From contig NZ_SNYV01000013.1 of the NCBI RefSeq assembly GCF_004363245.1, forward strand, positions 458,939 through 522,938: 64,000 nucleotides of DNA, given 5' to 3'. The stretch comes from Sphingobacterium yanglingense (lineage in GTDB: Bacteria; Bacteroidota; Bacteroidia; Sphingobacteriales; Sphingobacteriaceae). Under the pieces are notes generated by a model. It had not been told where the DNA came from and ran no database searches. It was given only the letters and a program-made list of their open reading frames with translations. Below are positions 36,971-45,063 of this stretch, in pieces (positions within the stretch are counted from its first letter, which is position 1; each line of letters opens with the position of its first letter). The translations under genes and the position numbers were made by a program.

Positions 36971-36989
36971 TACGCATTCTATTTGCGTA
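36971..36989. promoter_or_regulatory. operator copy 1, TACGCA-N7-TGCGTA
   Basis: 6-bp inverted repeat with a 7-nt spacer, 53 bp before the WYL start. Same arms and spacing as the copy at 37071, start to start 100 bp. Likely site for the WYL regulator's own control. Confidence 0.7.
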
Positions 36990-37070
36990 ATACTATCCTT
37001 TTCTTTTCTTCTTGTTTTTTATAGTATTTGATAAACAGCTTTTTATGTTATTTTTTAAAATATTTTTTAA

Positions 37071-37089
37071 TACGCATAACTGTTGCGTA
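37071..37089. promoter_or_regulatory. operator copy 2, TACGCA-N7-TGCGTA
   Basis: Second copy, same arms and spacer length, on the side of the tRNA-like RNA and slipin-rtcB. Flanking T-rich DNA could be promoter sequence, but no exact TAnnTTTG was seen. Confidence 0.7.
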
Positions 37090-37314
37090 GTAGAGGCTGC
37101 ACCTTTGTAATGTCGGTAACGACGATTGTTCTTTGATTAAAAATAGCGTCAAGCTTTAAGATATGTGCATAAAGCACAAAGAAGCCTTTAATATCGTATA
37201 GGCTGCCCTGGTCTCCTGTTTCTGAATAGCAGGATAGTGTTGGTTCAATAGAATACAATATACTGGCAAAGTATACGGCTTAGGGGGAGGAGTTGCGCAT
37301 TGCGCAACTACAAC

Positions 37315-37382
37315 GTTGTATGTCGCAGGTTCGAATCCTGCTTCCGATTCGTCGGAATAGTTCAGCCTGGTAGAACAGCAAC
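37315..37382 (+). ncRNA. circularly permuted tRNA-like module 1, open at the anticodon
   Basis: Order on the + strand: GTTGT (37315-37319, anticodon-stem 3' strand), ATGTC (variable loop), T-arm GCAGG-TTCGAAT-CCTGC (37325-37341), 6-bp acceptor stem TTCCGA/TCGGAA closed by TTCG (37342-37357), TA (positions 8-9), D-arm GTTC-AGCCTGGTA-GAAC (37360-37376), A26, GCAAC (37378-37382, anticodon-stem 5' strand, pairs with GTTGT). The residues needed for the tRNA elbow are all present: T8, A14, G15, G18, G19, A21, C48, T54, T55, C56, A58. There is no anticodon loop and no 3' end for CCA. It resembles the tRNA-like part of bacterial Y RNAs. Confidence 0.72.
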
Positions 37383-37391
37383 TCATCAAAC

Positions 37392-37462
37392 GTGGGTTCG
37401 AATCCCACTTCTGCGGAAGTAGAATAGCATAGTGGTCGAATGCACAGAATTTAGGGATTCTG
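37392..37462 (+). ncRNA. circularly permuted tRNA-like module 2
   Basis: T-arm GTGGG-TTCGAAT-CCCAC (37392-37408) is followed without a gap by acceptor stem TTCTGC/GTAGAA (6 bp, one G.U) closed by GGAA, a GNRA tetraloop (37409-37424). Then come TA (8-9), D-arm GCAT-AGTGGTCGA-ATGC (37427-37443), A26, and a local anticodon-like hairpin CAGAA...TTCTG (37445-37462). Same topology as module 1 but a different sequence, and the elbow residues are again conserved (A14, G15, G18, G19, A21, C48). Nine nucleotides (37383-37391) link it to module 1. Confidence 0.68.
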
Positions 37463-37770
37463 CTTTGATTAAGTTTAGACTTTCTTTCAAAAAGTCTTCA
37501 TTAAAGCTTTTCGTCTTTTGTTCGGTTGTATTTGTTTTTTAGGAGAGTTGGGTCAGTATCACTGATTCTTGCTCGAATAAAGGATGGGTAGAACAATCGT
37601 AACCGTACTCTGCAACTCAGGACAGGTGTTTTGGCGCTGTGATCATAGGAATAGTTTTATAGCCTATGGGAATAGGACTAAAATACTCCTCCTGGGTTCC
37701 GTTTGGGAGCGATGGACAGAACACGAAAAGCTTATTAAATAATTTGTAAACAGCATTAAAAAGAAATATC

Positions 37771-38865
37771 ATGAAAAGAGTAACAGTAAATGTAAATCAG
37801 GTGGGCATAGTTGTTAAGCATAATTTGGCAGTGCGTGTGCTGACACAAGGAAAGTATTGGTTGGGTTTTGGAGAAAAATTGGAATCCTATGATCTGTCTA
37901 AACCATTTCATACCAGTCATGACGTCGATGTCTTACTGCAGATCGAAGGTTTCTCTGCTGTTGTCGAAGTAGTCGATATTGCTGACGATGAATTGGGGTT
38001 GGTTTTTGTGAACAATAATTTTAATAAAGTACTTGCGTCTGGACGTCATGTGTTCTGGAAGGGCTTGCAATCGTATCGTATACAGATTGAGAATATTTCG
38101 GGTATTGCTATTTCGGATACGGTATCGCGGCAACTTTTGGAAAAGCAGACATTGGCTTACTATGTGCGTCAATATAAGATCGAAGCGTATGAGAAAGGGG
38201 TGTTGTTTGTCGATGGGACTTTTGTAAAGCTATTGGAAGCAGGTACTTACTATTGGTGGAAGAACGCTACAAGCATTGCTGTGAGTAAGGTAGATGTACG
38301 TGTGACTACCCTAGAGATTACTGGACAAGAGATTTTGACGAAAGATAAAGCACAGCTAAGGATTAATTTCTCGGTACAATACCAGGTTAATTCGATTGAG
38401 CGGGCTTTGGTTGAAAATAGGGATTTTGAAAAGCAATTGTATTCGTCGATGCAGTTGGTTTTACGTCGCTATATTGGACAGATGACGCTGGATGAATTAA
38501 TGGAAAATAAAGTAGAGATTTCCAAATATGTCATTGAAGCTACAACGGATGACGCCGACGGTTTGGGGGTACGATTGTTGACGGGCGGGCTTAAGGATAT
38601 TATTTTGCCAGGTGATGTGCGGGAAATCATGAACCAGGTCTTGATTGCAGAGAAGCGTGCACAGGCTAATGTAATCATGCGACGAGAGGAAACAGCTTCT
38701 ACGAGAAGCTTATTGAATACGGCGAAGCTCATGGAGGAGAATACCATGTTGTTCAAATTGAAGGAGATGGAATATGTGGAGAAGATAGCAGAGAAGATCA
38801 ACAGTATCTCGGTATCTGGAAATGGTCAGATTGTCGATCAATTAAAACAGTTGTTCGTTAAGTAG
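37771..38865 (+). CDS. slipin/SPFH (band 7) family protein
   Basis: 364 residues. The centre (about 125-300) is an SPFH domain: YEKGVLFVDGTFVKLLEAGTYYWW, VRVTTLEITGQEILTKDKAQLRINFSVQYQV, then LRRYIGQMTLDELMENK. A helical C-terminus with AEKRAQANVIMRREETASTRSLLNTAKLMEEN is the usual oligomerising coil. The N-terminal membrane anchor of normal slipins is absent, and the first 110 residues look like a degenerate repeat of the same beta fold (VGIVVKHNLAVRVLTQGKYWLG). It precedes rtcB by 36 bp. Role in RNA repair is known only by gene association. Confidence 0.85.
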   Translation: MKRVTVNVNQVGIVVKHNLAVRVLTQGKYWLGFGEKLESYDLSKPFHTSHDVDVLLQIEGFSAVVEVVDIADDELGLVFVNNNFNKVLASGRHVFWKGLQSYRIQIENISGIAISDTVSRQLLEKQTLAYYVRQYKIEAYEKGVLFVDGTFVKLLEAGTYYWWKNATSIAVSKVDVRVTTLEITGQEILTKDKAQLRINFSVQYQVNSIERALVENRDFEKQLYSSMQLVLRRYIGQMTLDELMENKVEISKYVIEATTDDADGLGVRLLTGGLKDIILPGDVREIMNQVLIAEKRAQANVIMRREETASTRSLLNTAKLMEENTMLFKLKEMEYVEKIAEKINSISVSGNGQIVDQLKQLFVK

Positions 38866-38901
38866 GGGATATTGTAGAAAAAAATAGAGGTTTAACAGGA
38901 A

Positions 38902-40323
38902 ATGGAAAATAAGAGAATCAATGGTAATGATTTATTGGCAATAGGCTATAAAGAAAACCATGCAATGGGTGTAGCATTAAAGATTAATAAGAGACGATTA
39001 GGATTTACGCGAGAGCAGATGCTGACCAATTTTAAAGCGGTATTAGCAGATCCAAACAGGTTTTTGACGGACGAAGTATTCAGGCCATTGGCAGAAGTGC
39101 TGTTGCAGTTAGATACCATTATGGAGAAATGTGTTCCATTACGCGATGAATCCATAGCCTATAGGGTGTTTGGGGAAGAGCATATCGAAGCAGGAGCTAG
39201 AAAACAAATGGATATAGCAATGAGATTGCCGGTTGCGGTTACGGGAGCGCTTATGCCAGACGCTCATCAGGGATATGGGTTACCAATTGGGGGAGTATTG
39301 GCTACTGATAATGCAGTGATACCATATGGGGTAGGGGTAGATATCGGCTGCCGTATGGCTTTATCCGTATTTGATATCCCGGCGACTTATATCGAGGAAC
39401 ATAAAGATAGATTGGAGGAATTGATTATGAAGCATACTCGTTTTGGAGCTGGTAACGGATATCTGAAGCACGAACGTGTCGATCATGAAGTGTTAGATAG
39501 CTCCGTGTTTGAGTCCAATGCTTTTGTTCGGGCCTTGAAAGATAAGGCTTGGACGCAATTAGGTTCTTCGGGCGGGGGGAATCACTTCGTTGAATTTGGG
39601 GTAATGGAGTTTGCCGATTCAGATACTGCTTTAGGGGTAGCAAAAGGGAAATATCTAGCGCTGTTGACACATTCTGGATCACGAGGGTTAGGTGCGACTA
39701 TTGCAGGGCATTATACAAAGCTAGCAAAGCAATTGTGCAAGCTTCCCTATCAGGCAGAGAATCTGGCCTACCTTGATTTGAATTCGGAAGAGGGACAGGA
39801 GTATTGGTTGGCGATGAACCTGGCAGGAGATTATGCTTCTGCTTGTCATGAGGTGATCCACGATAAGATTATACTTGCATTGGGAGCCGCTCTGCTGACA
39901 AAGATTGAAAACCACCATAATTTTGCTTGGAAAGAACAGTATAATGGGGCAGAAGTAATTGTGCACCGTAAAGGGGCAACGCCAGCAGGTAAAGGTGTAA
40001 TGGGAATTATTCCGGGCTCTATGGCTACTCCCGGTTTTTTAGTCCGCGGTAAGGGTGAGGTGGCTGCTGTTAACTCTGCTTCTCATGGTGCCGGACGATT
40101 GATGAGTCGTACACAGGCTATTAAGACGTTCTCTGCAGCGGAATTGAAGATGATGCTGGCTGATAATGGGGTGCGCTTGTTGGGAGCGGGAATGGATGAA
40201 GCACCAATGGCTTACAAAGATATCCATACTGTAATGGCTGCTCAAACTGGATTAGTGGATGTGGTAGCTACTTTTTTACCTCGGATTGTCCGTATGGCAG
40301 ACGATGGTTCTAGAGAAGATTAG
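38902..40323 (+). CDS. rtcB: RNA-splicing ligase RtcB
   Basis: 473 residues. Joins RNA 2',3'-cyclic phosphate or 3'-phosphate ends to 5'-OH ends using GTP and Mn2+. Metal ligands are visible in GVDIGCRM (Cys150), GSSGGGNHFVEF and LTHSGSRGLG; the guanylylated His is His395 in NSASHGAGRLMSR. ENHHNFAW and HRKGATPAGKG complete the active site. It is the last gene of the slipin-rtcB operon and is followed by a terminator. No archease or RtcA gene is in the window. Tandem location behind tRNA-like RNA suggests a tRNA-repair role. Confidence 0.95.
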   Translation: MENKRINGNDLLAIGYKENHAMGVALKINKRRLGFTREQMLTNFKAVLADPNRFLTDEVFRPLAEVLLQLDTIMEKCVPLRDESIAYRVFGEEHIEAGARKQMDIAMRLPVAVTGALMPDAHQGYGLPIGGVLATDNAVIPYGVGVDIGCRMALSVFDIPATYIEEHKDRLEELIMKHTRFGAGNGYLKHERVDHEVLDSSVFESNAFVRALKDKAWTQLGSSGGGNHFVEFGVMEFADSDTALGVAKGKYLALLTHSGSRGLGATIAGHYTKLAKQLCKLPYQAENLAYLDLNSEEGQEYWLAMNLAGDYASACHEVIHDKIILALGAALLTKIENHHNFAWKEQYNGAEVIVHRKGATPAGKGVMGIIPGSMATPGFLVRGKGEVAAVNSASHGAGRLMSRTQAIKTFSAAELKMMLADNGVRLLGAGMDEAPMAYKDIHTVMAAQTGLVDVVATFLPRIVRMADDGSRED

Positions 40324-40347
40324 GGTATTCAATATACCTTATAAAAT

Positions 40348-40375
40348 AAGGGTTGCAACGAGTTGCAACCCTTTT
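40348..40375 (+). terminator. terminator of rtcB
   Basis: Perfect stem AAGGGTTGCAAC/GTTGCAACCCTT (effective loop CGAG) with a short T-run. Confidence 0.8.
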
Positions 40376-40405
40376 CCAGAAAATTGATATAGGTATAAAG
40401 TTATT

Positions 40406-41710
40406 TTATTTAAGCTGTATTTTTACAAATCCAGTTAGTGTTCCTCCTTCTTTTACTTCGAACGATTTCGTAGCGGTATTGGTAGCGTAGTTATACTCGA
40501 AATAGGCGTTCACCCCAGCAGATGCAGCTCCCCTTAGTAGAACTTTATCATCTATTTCAACTACTGCTAGTGCAGCGCCTGGGTTTACTCCAACAGGTAT
40601 GCCGTTAATCTCCTTAAACTCTTTTTGATTGACATTGACCGAGTAGAACTTCCAGATATCTTTGCTGTTTATATTTCCAGTTGGCCCCCCAGTTAGCGGA
40701 TCTGTATTTAAGACGAGAATTAGCTGGCCGTTTTTAGCATGCACACCAACAAACTTGCCATCATCTGCTGCTCTGAAATCGGAGAAGCGCAGTGTCCAGT
40801 CCTTGTCAATATTTGTCTCATTGGCTTTTATACGAACTATTTTCGATTTTCCTCCAAGTCCTTGGGCATGTGTTCCCTGTGTTACGATGTAAAGGTCTCC
40901 ATTGGTGTCAAAGTCGTACATTGGGTTATCGTTGATATAGGCGATACCTCCCGCGTTTTCGATTTTTATCGTTTTTTCGTGTTTACCTGTAGCGATGTCT
41001 ATAACGGCGATATAGATGTCTGGGAAATAATCGTCGAAAAAGCCGGCTTGCTTTGCTGCGGTCTTTCCATAGGTGATATTGGCAAATAACTTACCTCCTT
41101 TTATTGCAAGGAACTTTTGGCCTATCGCTTTGAATTTGATGCCTTCGGCATCGTTTTCTTTTATGTTTTCATTCACTGCTTGGGCGAGTTCTATGGAGCC
41201 CGTATTCCTCATCTCGGCAGGGCTGAATTTTTGGATATTCAAAGGTTCTGCGGCATCCCAATAAAAGCCCGAAGTCTCGTTTTGTATCACAAAGTTTCCT
41301 GTTCCAAAATATTTGGCTGCTTCTGTTGGGTTTTTAGAAGAAATGAATTGTCCAACAGTTACTTTCCCATTAGGGGCTACTTCTATCTTCTCGATACCTT
41401 GAGCAGCGTCGCTACTGCGGACCATTTTAAAAATCCAATTGCCATAGGGTCTCCAGCCTGCCATACCATTTACACCCTGGAGTGAATTCTCTCCTGTTAC
41501 ATTTGAAATAGTTCCGCTAGGGTACTGATCGAATGCTGATATGTAGCCGCCTCCATTCGGTTGGTTGCGATCGGTGACCGTCATAACGACATATTTAGAT
41601 TTTGCCTGCCCTCCTGGATCTGGCTCAGATGTCTTGTCACTTTTGCAGGCACCGAAGAACAGACTGCTAGATAATAGTCCCAATATGAGTTTTAAACTGA
41701 TTTTATTCAT
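40406..41710 (-). CDS. DUF4374 lipoprotein, partner of the TonB receptor
   Basis: 434 residues. Signal with lipobox LFFGAC, so anchored in the outer or inner membrane. The rest is a beta-propeller-like DUF4374 (KYVVMTVTDRNQPNGGGYISAFDQYPSG at the start). DUF4374 genes are regularly found behind TonB-dependent siderophore receptors in Bacteroidota; here the receptor is 4 bp upstream. Likely role is surface or periplasmic handling of the iron complex; the mechanism is unknown. Confidence 0.85.
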   Translation of the reverse strand: MNKISLKLILGLLSSSLFFGACKSDKTSEPDPGGQAKSKYVVMTVTDRNQPNGGGYISAFDQYPSGTISNVTGENSLQGVNGMAGWRPYGNWIFKMVRSSDAAQGIEKIEVAPNGKVTVGQFISSKNPTEAAKYFGTGNFVIQNETSGFYWDAAEPLNIQKFSPAEMRNTGSIELAQAVNENIKENDAEGIKFKAIGQKFLAIKGGKLFANITYGKTAAKQAGFFDDYFPDIYIAVIDIATGKHEKTIKIENAGGIAYINDNPMYDFDTNGDLYIVTQGTHAQGLGGKSKIVRIKANETNIDKDWTLRFSDFRAADDGKFVGVHAKNGQLILVLNTDPLTGGPTGNINSKDIWKFYSVNVNQKEFKEINGIPVGVNPGAALAVVEIDDKVLLRGAASAGVNAYFEYNYATNTATKSFEVKEGGTLTGFVKIQLK

Positions 41711-41714
41711 AGTA

Positions 41715-44111
41715 TTAACTTTTGATTGATTTTATATAATAATTTATTTTAAAATGCCAGCTGCGTCCAGGGCGCTGTATTTTATAGTAATCGTATAATT
41801 TAGAGTTCATTAGATTCTTGACTTCTGCACTCAGTGACCATCTTGAAGAAGGAAAGACGTAATTGAACCCAATATTCATTAGACTCTGATCAGGAACTAA
41901 GTCTTTTGTGTCGACTTGGGAGCTACCTGTAAGTCCCAAGAAACCATCCGCTTCTTTGTCTTTCGGAATATGGACTAGATAAAACTCACGGATGAAGTTA
42001 TAATGGATATAAGGTTTGATTGCATCGTTTTTGGTGAATACATTTTGGAAATTAGCCTTCAAACCAATATTGCTAAAAAAATAAGGGGTATTGGTAAGAC
42101 GAGTACCTTCGATCCATTTATACAGTGGTACACCGATGTCAATCATACGGATATCCTGCCAGGTTGCATTTCCTGTAACTTCAAAATTCTTGAACAGTTT
42201 ATAAGAGAGGTCTATATCAAAACCATAACCTTGTATGCTGTCTAGATTCTTATATTGTGAGAATGGGGACTGTATTGGTGTCAAGAGTATCATCCCTTTG
42301 GTGCGACGGTAGAAGGTTCCTACTTCTGACGCGAAGTTGTTCGTAGCGTAACGATAGCCTAAGTTGGCATTAAAGCTCCGCTCTGGTTTTAGGTCAAAAT
42401 TAGGCGCTCTGGTATCATTATCCCCAAACAATTCCTCTTGAAGGGGGAGGCGATTGGTCAGCTCGACGGAAGCTCTTATGAAGCTCTTATTATTGATCTG
42501 ATATTTGATAGCGTTTCCAAATCCCCAACTTCGGTCGGATATCGACTTATACTTATTTAAGTCGGTATCATTGCTTAAGAATGCATTGATTCCCCTCGAT
42601 GTAAAAGAAAAATGTTTAATAAACAGTTGGTTTGTCAATTTTTTGTCGAACCAATTGGATTCCCAAGATAATCCCAATATTGATTTTTGATAGGTTGCCT
42701 CTTTGCTCAATACGTCTATATCAGTCCCCGTGAAGCGGAATCCTAGAGGGTCACTCCCTTGGCGTGTATTACGATTGAGGATAAAGTTAGCATGAATCTG
42801 ATGTTGCGGAGCAATATGGAAAGATAGTGCCGTTCTGTTAATTATATTTTTATAATCTATGCTCGCTAAAGAAGGGTTTGGACTTTCTCCAACGGAGGTT
42901 CCAGGCGTAAATTTGCCATACCAGTCAAAAGTGCCTTTTAGGGTGTCGGTTCTGTGGCGATTGGTGCTACTGTAAGAAACAAATTGGTCTAAGTCGATGC
43001 GATTATCCCAAAAGGATTTTTTATAACGGATAGAAGGAACGATCCCTTTGTTGTTGAGTTTGATTGCGCCATATGGGTTCGTCATTAACGCGGGATGCTG
43101 GGATTGTCTGTCTATTTGGTAAAGAGCTATGGACAAGCGTAACTCATCAGCCCATTTTTTGTTTTTAATACCCGCATAAGCTTCTGTAAAATAGTGCTTG
43201 TAAGCGTTATGGAAGAGTTTTACCCGCGCTGGTTTTAGATTTGCGTTCTCGTCTACAGTCTCGATATCAACCTTGTAGTTGTTGTCAGAATAATTGACAA
43301 AGGCATCTATGCCAGCAAACCAATTGTTCTGAAACTGTTGCTGTCCCGACAGATTGATTAAGTGGGTGTTAAATGAACCTACTTCATAAGAAGCCTGAAA
43401 TGTTTTTTTATGATTTTGGCTGGTCACTAGATTGACGGCCCCACCTAGAGCATCACCACCTAGATTTACGGGTATCACTCCTTTATAGATTTCGACATGT
43501 TCCAATTGATTGATCGGAACATTGTTGATGCCATAGCCACCACCGAGGTATTCTAATGGGATTCCGTCACGGAAATATTGCACTGCATTTCCTTGGAAGC
43601 CGTTTATAGATACATCCACTTGATTGCCGACTCCACCACTTTGTCTAATACGTATACCTGGGGCTCTGTTCATTACCTCAGCTAGCGAATTAGGTTGTTC
43701 GGCGACAGCTTTAGCGTCTATTATGATACTCCGTATAGGTTCTTCTTTAAGTTTTTGTATTTGTGTTTTTCCCCGTACCTCAACTTGGTCTATTGTATTT
43801 TCCTTAGGGTAGAGTGTTATTTCTAGGAAGACTTTCTTAGCGTTATCTATATCTAGGGTATCCATGTGAGGGACATACCCGATTGCAGATATTCGAATAA
43901 TCTGTCTTCCCTTTATAGCTTTTGTGCTTTTGAATGAACCGTCCGAGCGTGATAGGATAGTCTGATCAGCTATTTTTATAGTCGCATCCGTAATAGGACG
44001 ACCGTCCTGTTGTATAACACGACCTTGTATCCTATCATTTGATTGGGCGAAGAGTAAATTTGTTAAGCAGTATGAAAATAGCAAAAAAGCAAAGCTATAA
44101 CTATAGCGCAT
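41715..44111 (-). CDS. TonB-dependent siderophore receptor with CarboxypepD_reg-like domain
   Basis: 798 residues. Signal peptide ends at LLFAQ. An N-terminal carboxypeptidase-regulatory-like domain (IQGRVIQQDGRPITDATIKI) is followed by the plug domain (MNRAPGIRIRQSGG, IEIYKGVIPV-like VEIYKGVIPVNLGGDALGGAVNLVT) and a 22-strand barrel ending in an aromatic residue-rich strand. The start at 44111 gives a normal signal; the longer frame to 44144 does not. Two Fur-box-like palindromes lie upstream, so it should be induced by iron shortage. Substrate is probably a ferric siderophore. Confidence 0.88.
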   Translation of the reverse strand: MRYSYSFAFLLFSYCLTNLLFAQSNDRIQGRVIQQDGRPITDATIKIADQTILSRSDGSFKSTKAIKGRQIIRISAIGYVPHMDTLDIDNAKKVFLEITLYPKENTIDQVEVRGKTQIQKLKEEPIRSIIIDAKAVAEQPNSLAEVMNRAPGIRIRQSGGVGNQVDVSINGFQGNAVQYFRDGIPLEYLGGGYGINNVPINQLEHVEIYKGVIPVNLGGDALGGAVNLVTSQNHKKTFQASYEVGSFNTHLINLSGQQQFQNNWFAGIDAFVNYSDNNYKVDIETVDENANLKPARVKLFHNAYKHYFTEAYAGIKNKKWADELRLSIALYQIDRQSQHPALMTNPYGAIKLNNKGIVPSIRYKKSFWDNRIDLDQFVSYSSTNRHRTDTLKGTFDWYGKFTPGTSVGESPNPSLASIDYKNIINRTALSFHIAPQHQIHANFILNRNTRQGSDPLGFRFTGTDIDVLSKEATYQKSILGLSWESNWFDKKLTNQLFIKHFSFTSRGINAFLSNDTDLNKYKSISDRSWGFGNAIKYQINNKSFIRASVELTNRLPLQEELFGDNDTRAPNFDLKPERSFNANLGYRYATNNFASEVGTFYRRTKGMILLTPIQSPFSQYKNLDSIQGYGFDIDLSYKLFKNFEVTGNATWQDIRMIDIGVPLYKWIEGTRLTNTPYFFSNIGLKANFQNVFTKNDAIKPYIHYNFIREFYLVHIPKDKEADGFLGLTGSSQVDTKDLVPDQSLMNIGFNYVFPSSRWSLSAEVKNLMNSKLYDYYKIQRPGRSWHFKINYYIKSIKS

Positions 44112-44156
44112 ATCCTTTCTAGTAATAAATTGAAAACAGTGCAAATATAAATCTTT

Positions 44157-44206
44157 ATTTAGATTAAATGTAAATAAGTGGATTATTATTTAGAATCTTT
44201 CTAATT
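44157..44206 (-). promoter_or_regulatory. tandem Fur-box-like sites before the TonB receptor
   Basis: ATTTAGATTAAATGTAAAT (44157-44175) and ATTTAGAATCTTTCTAATT (44188-44206) match the Fur-type pattern ATTTAGAATnATTCTAAAT at 16 and 17 of 19 positions, 31 bp apart. The same pair occurs before the esterase operon. Confidence 0.65.
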
Positions 44207-44377
44207 CAGTTTGAGGGATAGAGATTCAACTAGAGATTGTAGGTTTGTGATGATTTAGCTATTTTGTAGCAAATAGGTGTAACGGCGTGATTCTGTAGGG
44301 GATTGACATGAGGGGAACATAGATAGGATTTAATAGTAATAAAAAGAAGGCTAATAATGAAGAATTTCTTTTTTGTT

Positions 44378-44866
44378 TTAGAAGGAATATCGACTGTATG
44401 TCCCAGGGCTAGCGTGATCTCCCTCTTTAAAATCAAAAGTTACGTAGTTTACTCCTGTTTGTTCAGTCAGGGTGAATGTAGCTAAAGCGATATAGGCCTG
44501 AGCACCTGTGGATCCCATCTGCTGGGTCAGTACTTCAGGATGTTCTATTTTCACTTTTATGGTATCAGCGCCTTGTCCTACAAGAGTTAAGGTGACTTTT
44601 CCTTGGTATGTTTTATTGATTATGTTTATAGCTTCTGCCGCGGTAACGGTATTACTACGATTGGAGTCAAGTCGAATTAGAGTGTCTGCATTGTAATCAT
44701 AGCTCCATATGGGCGAATCATCGACAGGGAGGCTATCCGTATTTGAGTAGGATTGCTTTTTTTGTTCTGACTCGCTGTCTGAATTGTTTTGTGTAGGACC
44801 GTTACAAGCTAAAAATAACGTACATGACAGTATGGAAGCTATTTTTGATAAAGCGGGATATTGCAT
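44378..44866 (-). CDS. small orphan lipoprotein, function unknown
   Basis: 162 residues. Lipobox FLAC after a short hydrophobic leader (LSKIASILSCTLFLAC). A Ser/Gln/Asp-rich linker is followed by a compact beta-rich region with repeated Thr and Val and a Ca2+-site-like DYNADTLIRLDSN. I do not recognise a family. It is divergent from the PAS kinase and separated from the receptor by the Fur-box region. The shorter frame at 44230-44436 in the same stretch is not convincing. Confidence 0.6.
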   Translation of the reverse strand: MQYPALSKIASILSCTLFLACNGPTQNNSDSESEQKKQSYSNTDSLPVDDSPIWSYDYNADTLIRLDSNRSNTVTAAEAINIINKTYQGKVTLTLVGQGADTIKVKIEHPEVLTQQMGSTGAQAYIALATFTLTEQTGVNYVTFDFKEGDHASPGTYSRYSF

Positions 44867-45063
44867 GATTATTTTTTTGATAGTTACTCGTAATTAATAA
44901 CGAAGTAAGTATGCTTAAAGGTATATAAAAATGTAATGAATTGTTTTTTATAAGGCTTGCGAAAAAGTTGTTACTGCAAAAATAAAAAATTTCGTGTATA
45001 TTGTTGTGCAGACATTGTGTCGCATAAGAATAGGTGTGTGTATGCTTTTAAACCAATTTTTTT

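Larger units (their letters stand above)
37090..37770 (+). other. 680-bp RNA-coding or leader region before slipin-rtcB
   Basis: No protein gene is supportable. Besides the two tRNA-like modules at 37315-37462 it holds several local hairpins: GTCG-GTAA-CGAC (37112-37123, a GNRA-type tetraloop), TCCTG...CAGGA (37214-37234), TATACT-GGCAA-AGTATA (37259-37275), AGTTGCGC-ATT-GCGCAACT (37291-37309) and AGACTTT...AAAGTCT (37477-37497). No clear terminator separates it from the slipin gene, so it may be the 5' leader of that transcript or a separately processed RNA. Confidence 0.6.

Noticed and set aside
37238-37256. Third T-arm (GGTTCAATAG)
   Set aside because: The loop looks right, but the flanking bases cannot form a 5-bp stem.
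37156-37389. 77-residue minus-strand reading frame
   Set aside because: It runs through the tRNA-like modules on the opposite strand, has no protein-like character and no plausible start context.
37291-37415. Ordinary tRNA genes in the region with two TTCGAAT loops
   Set aside because: Read in normal order the acceptor strands 37351-37357 and 37409-37415 pair at only five of seven positions, the anticodon arm lacks its 3' strand, and there is no usable anticodon loop. The permuted reading gives perfect stems with tetraloops.
44230-44436. 68-residue minus-strand frame
   Set aside because: It overlaps the 3' end of the lipoprotein gene in another frame and shows no signal, domain or composition typical of a gene.
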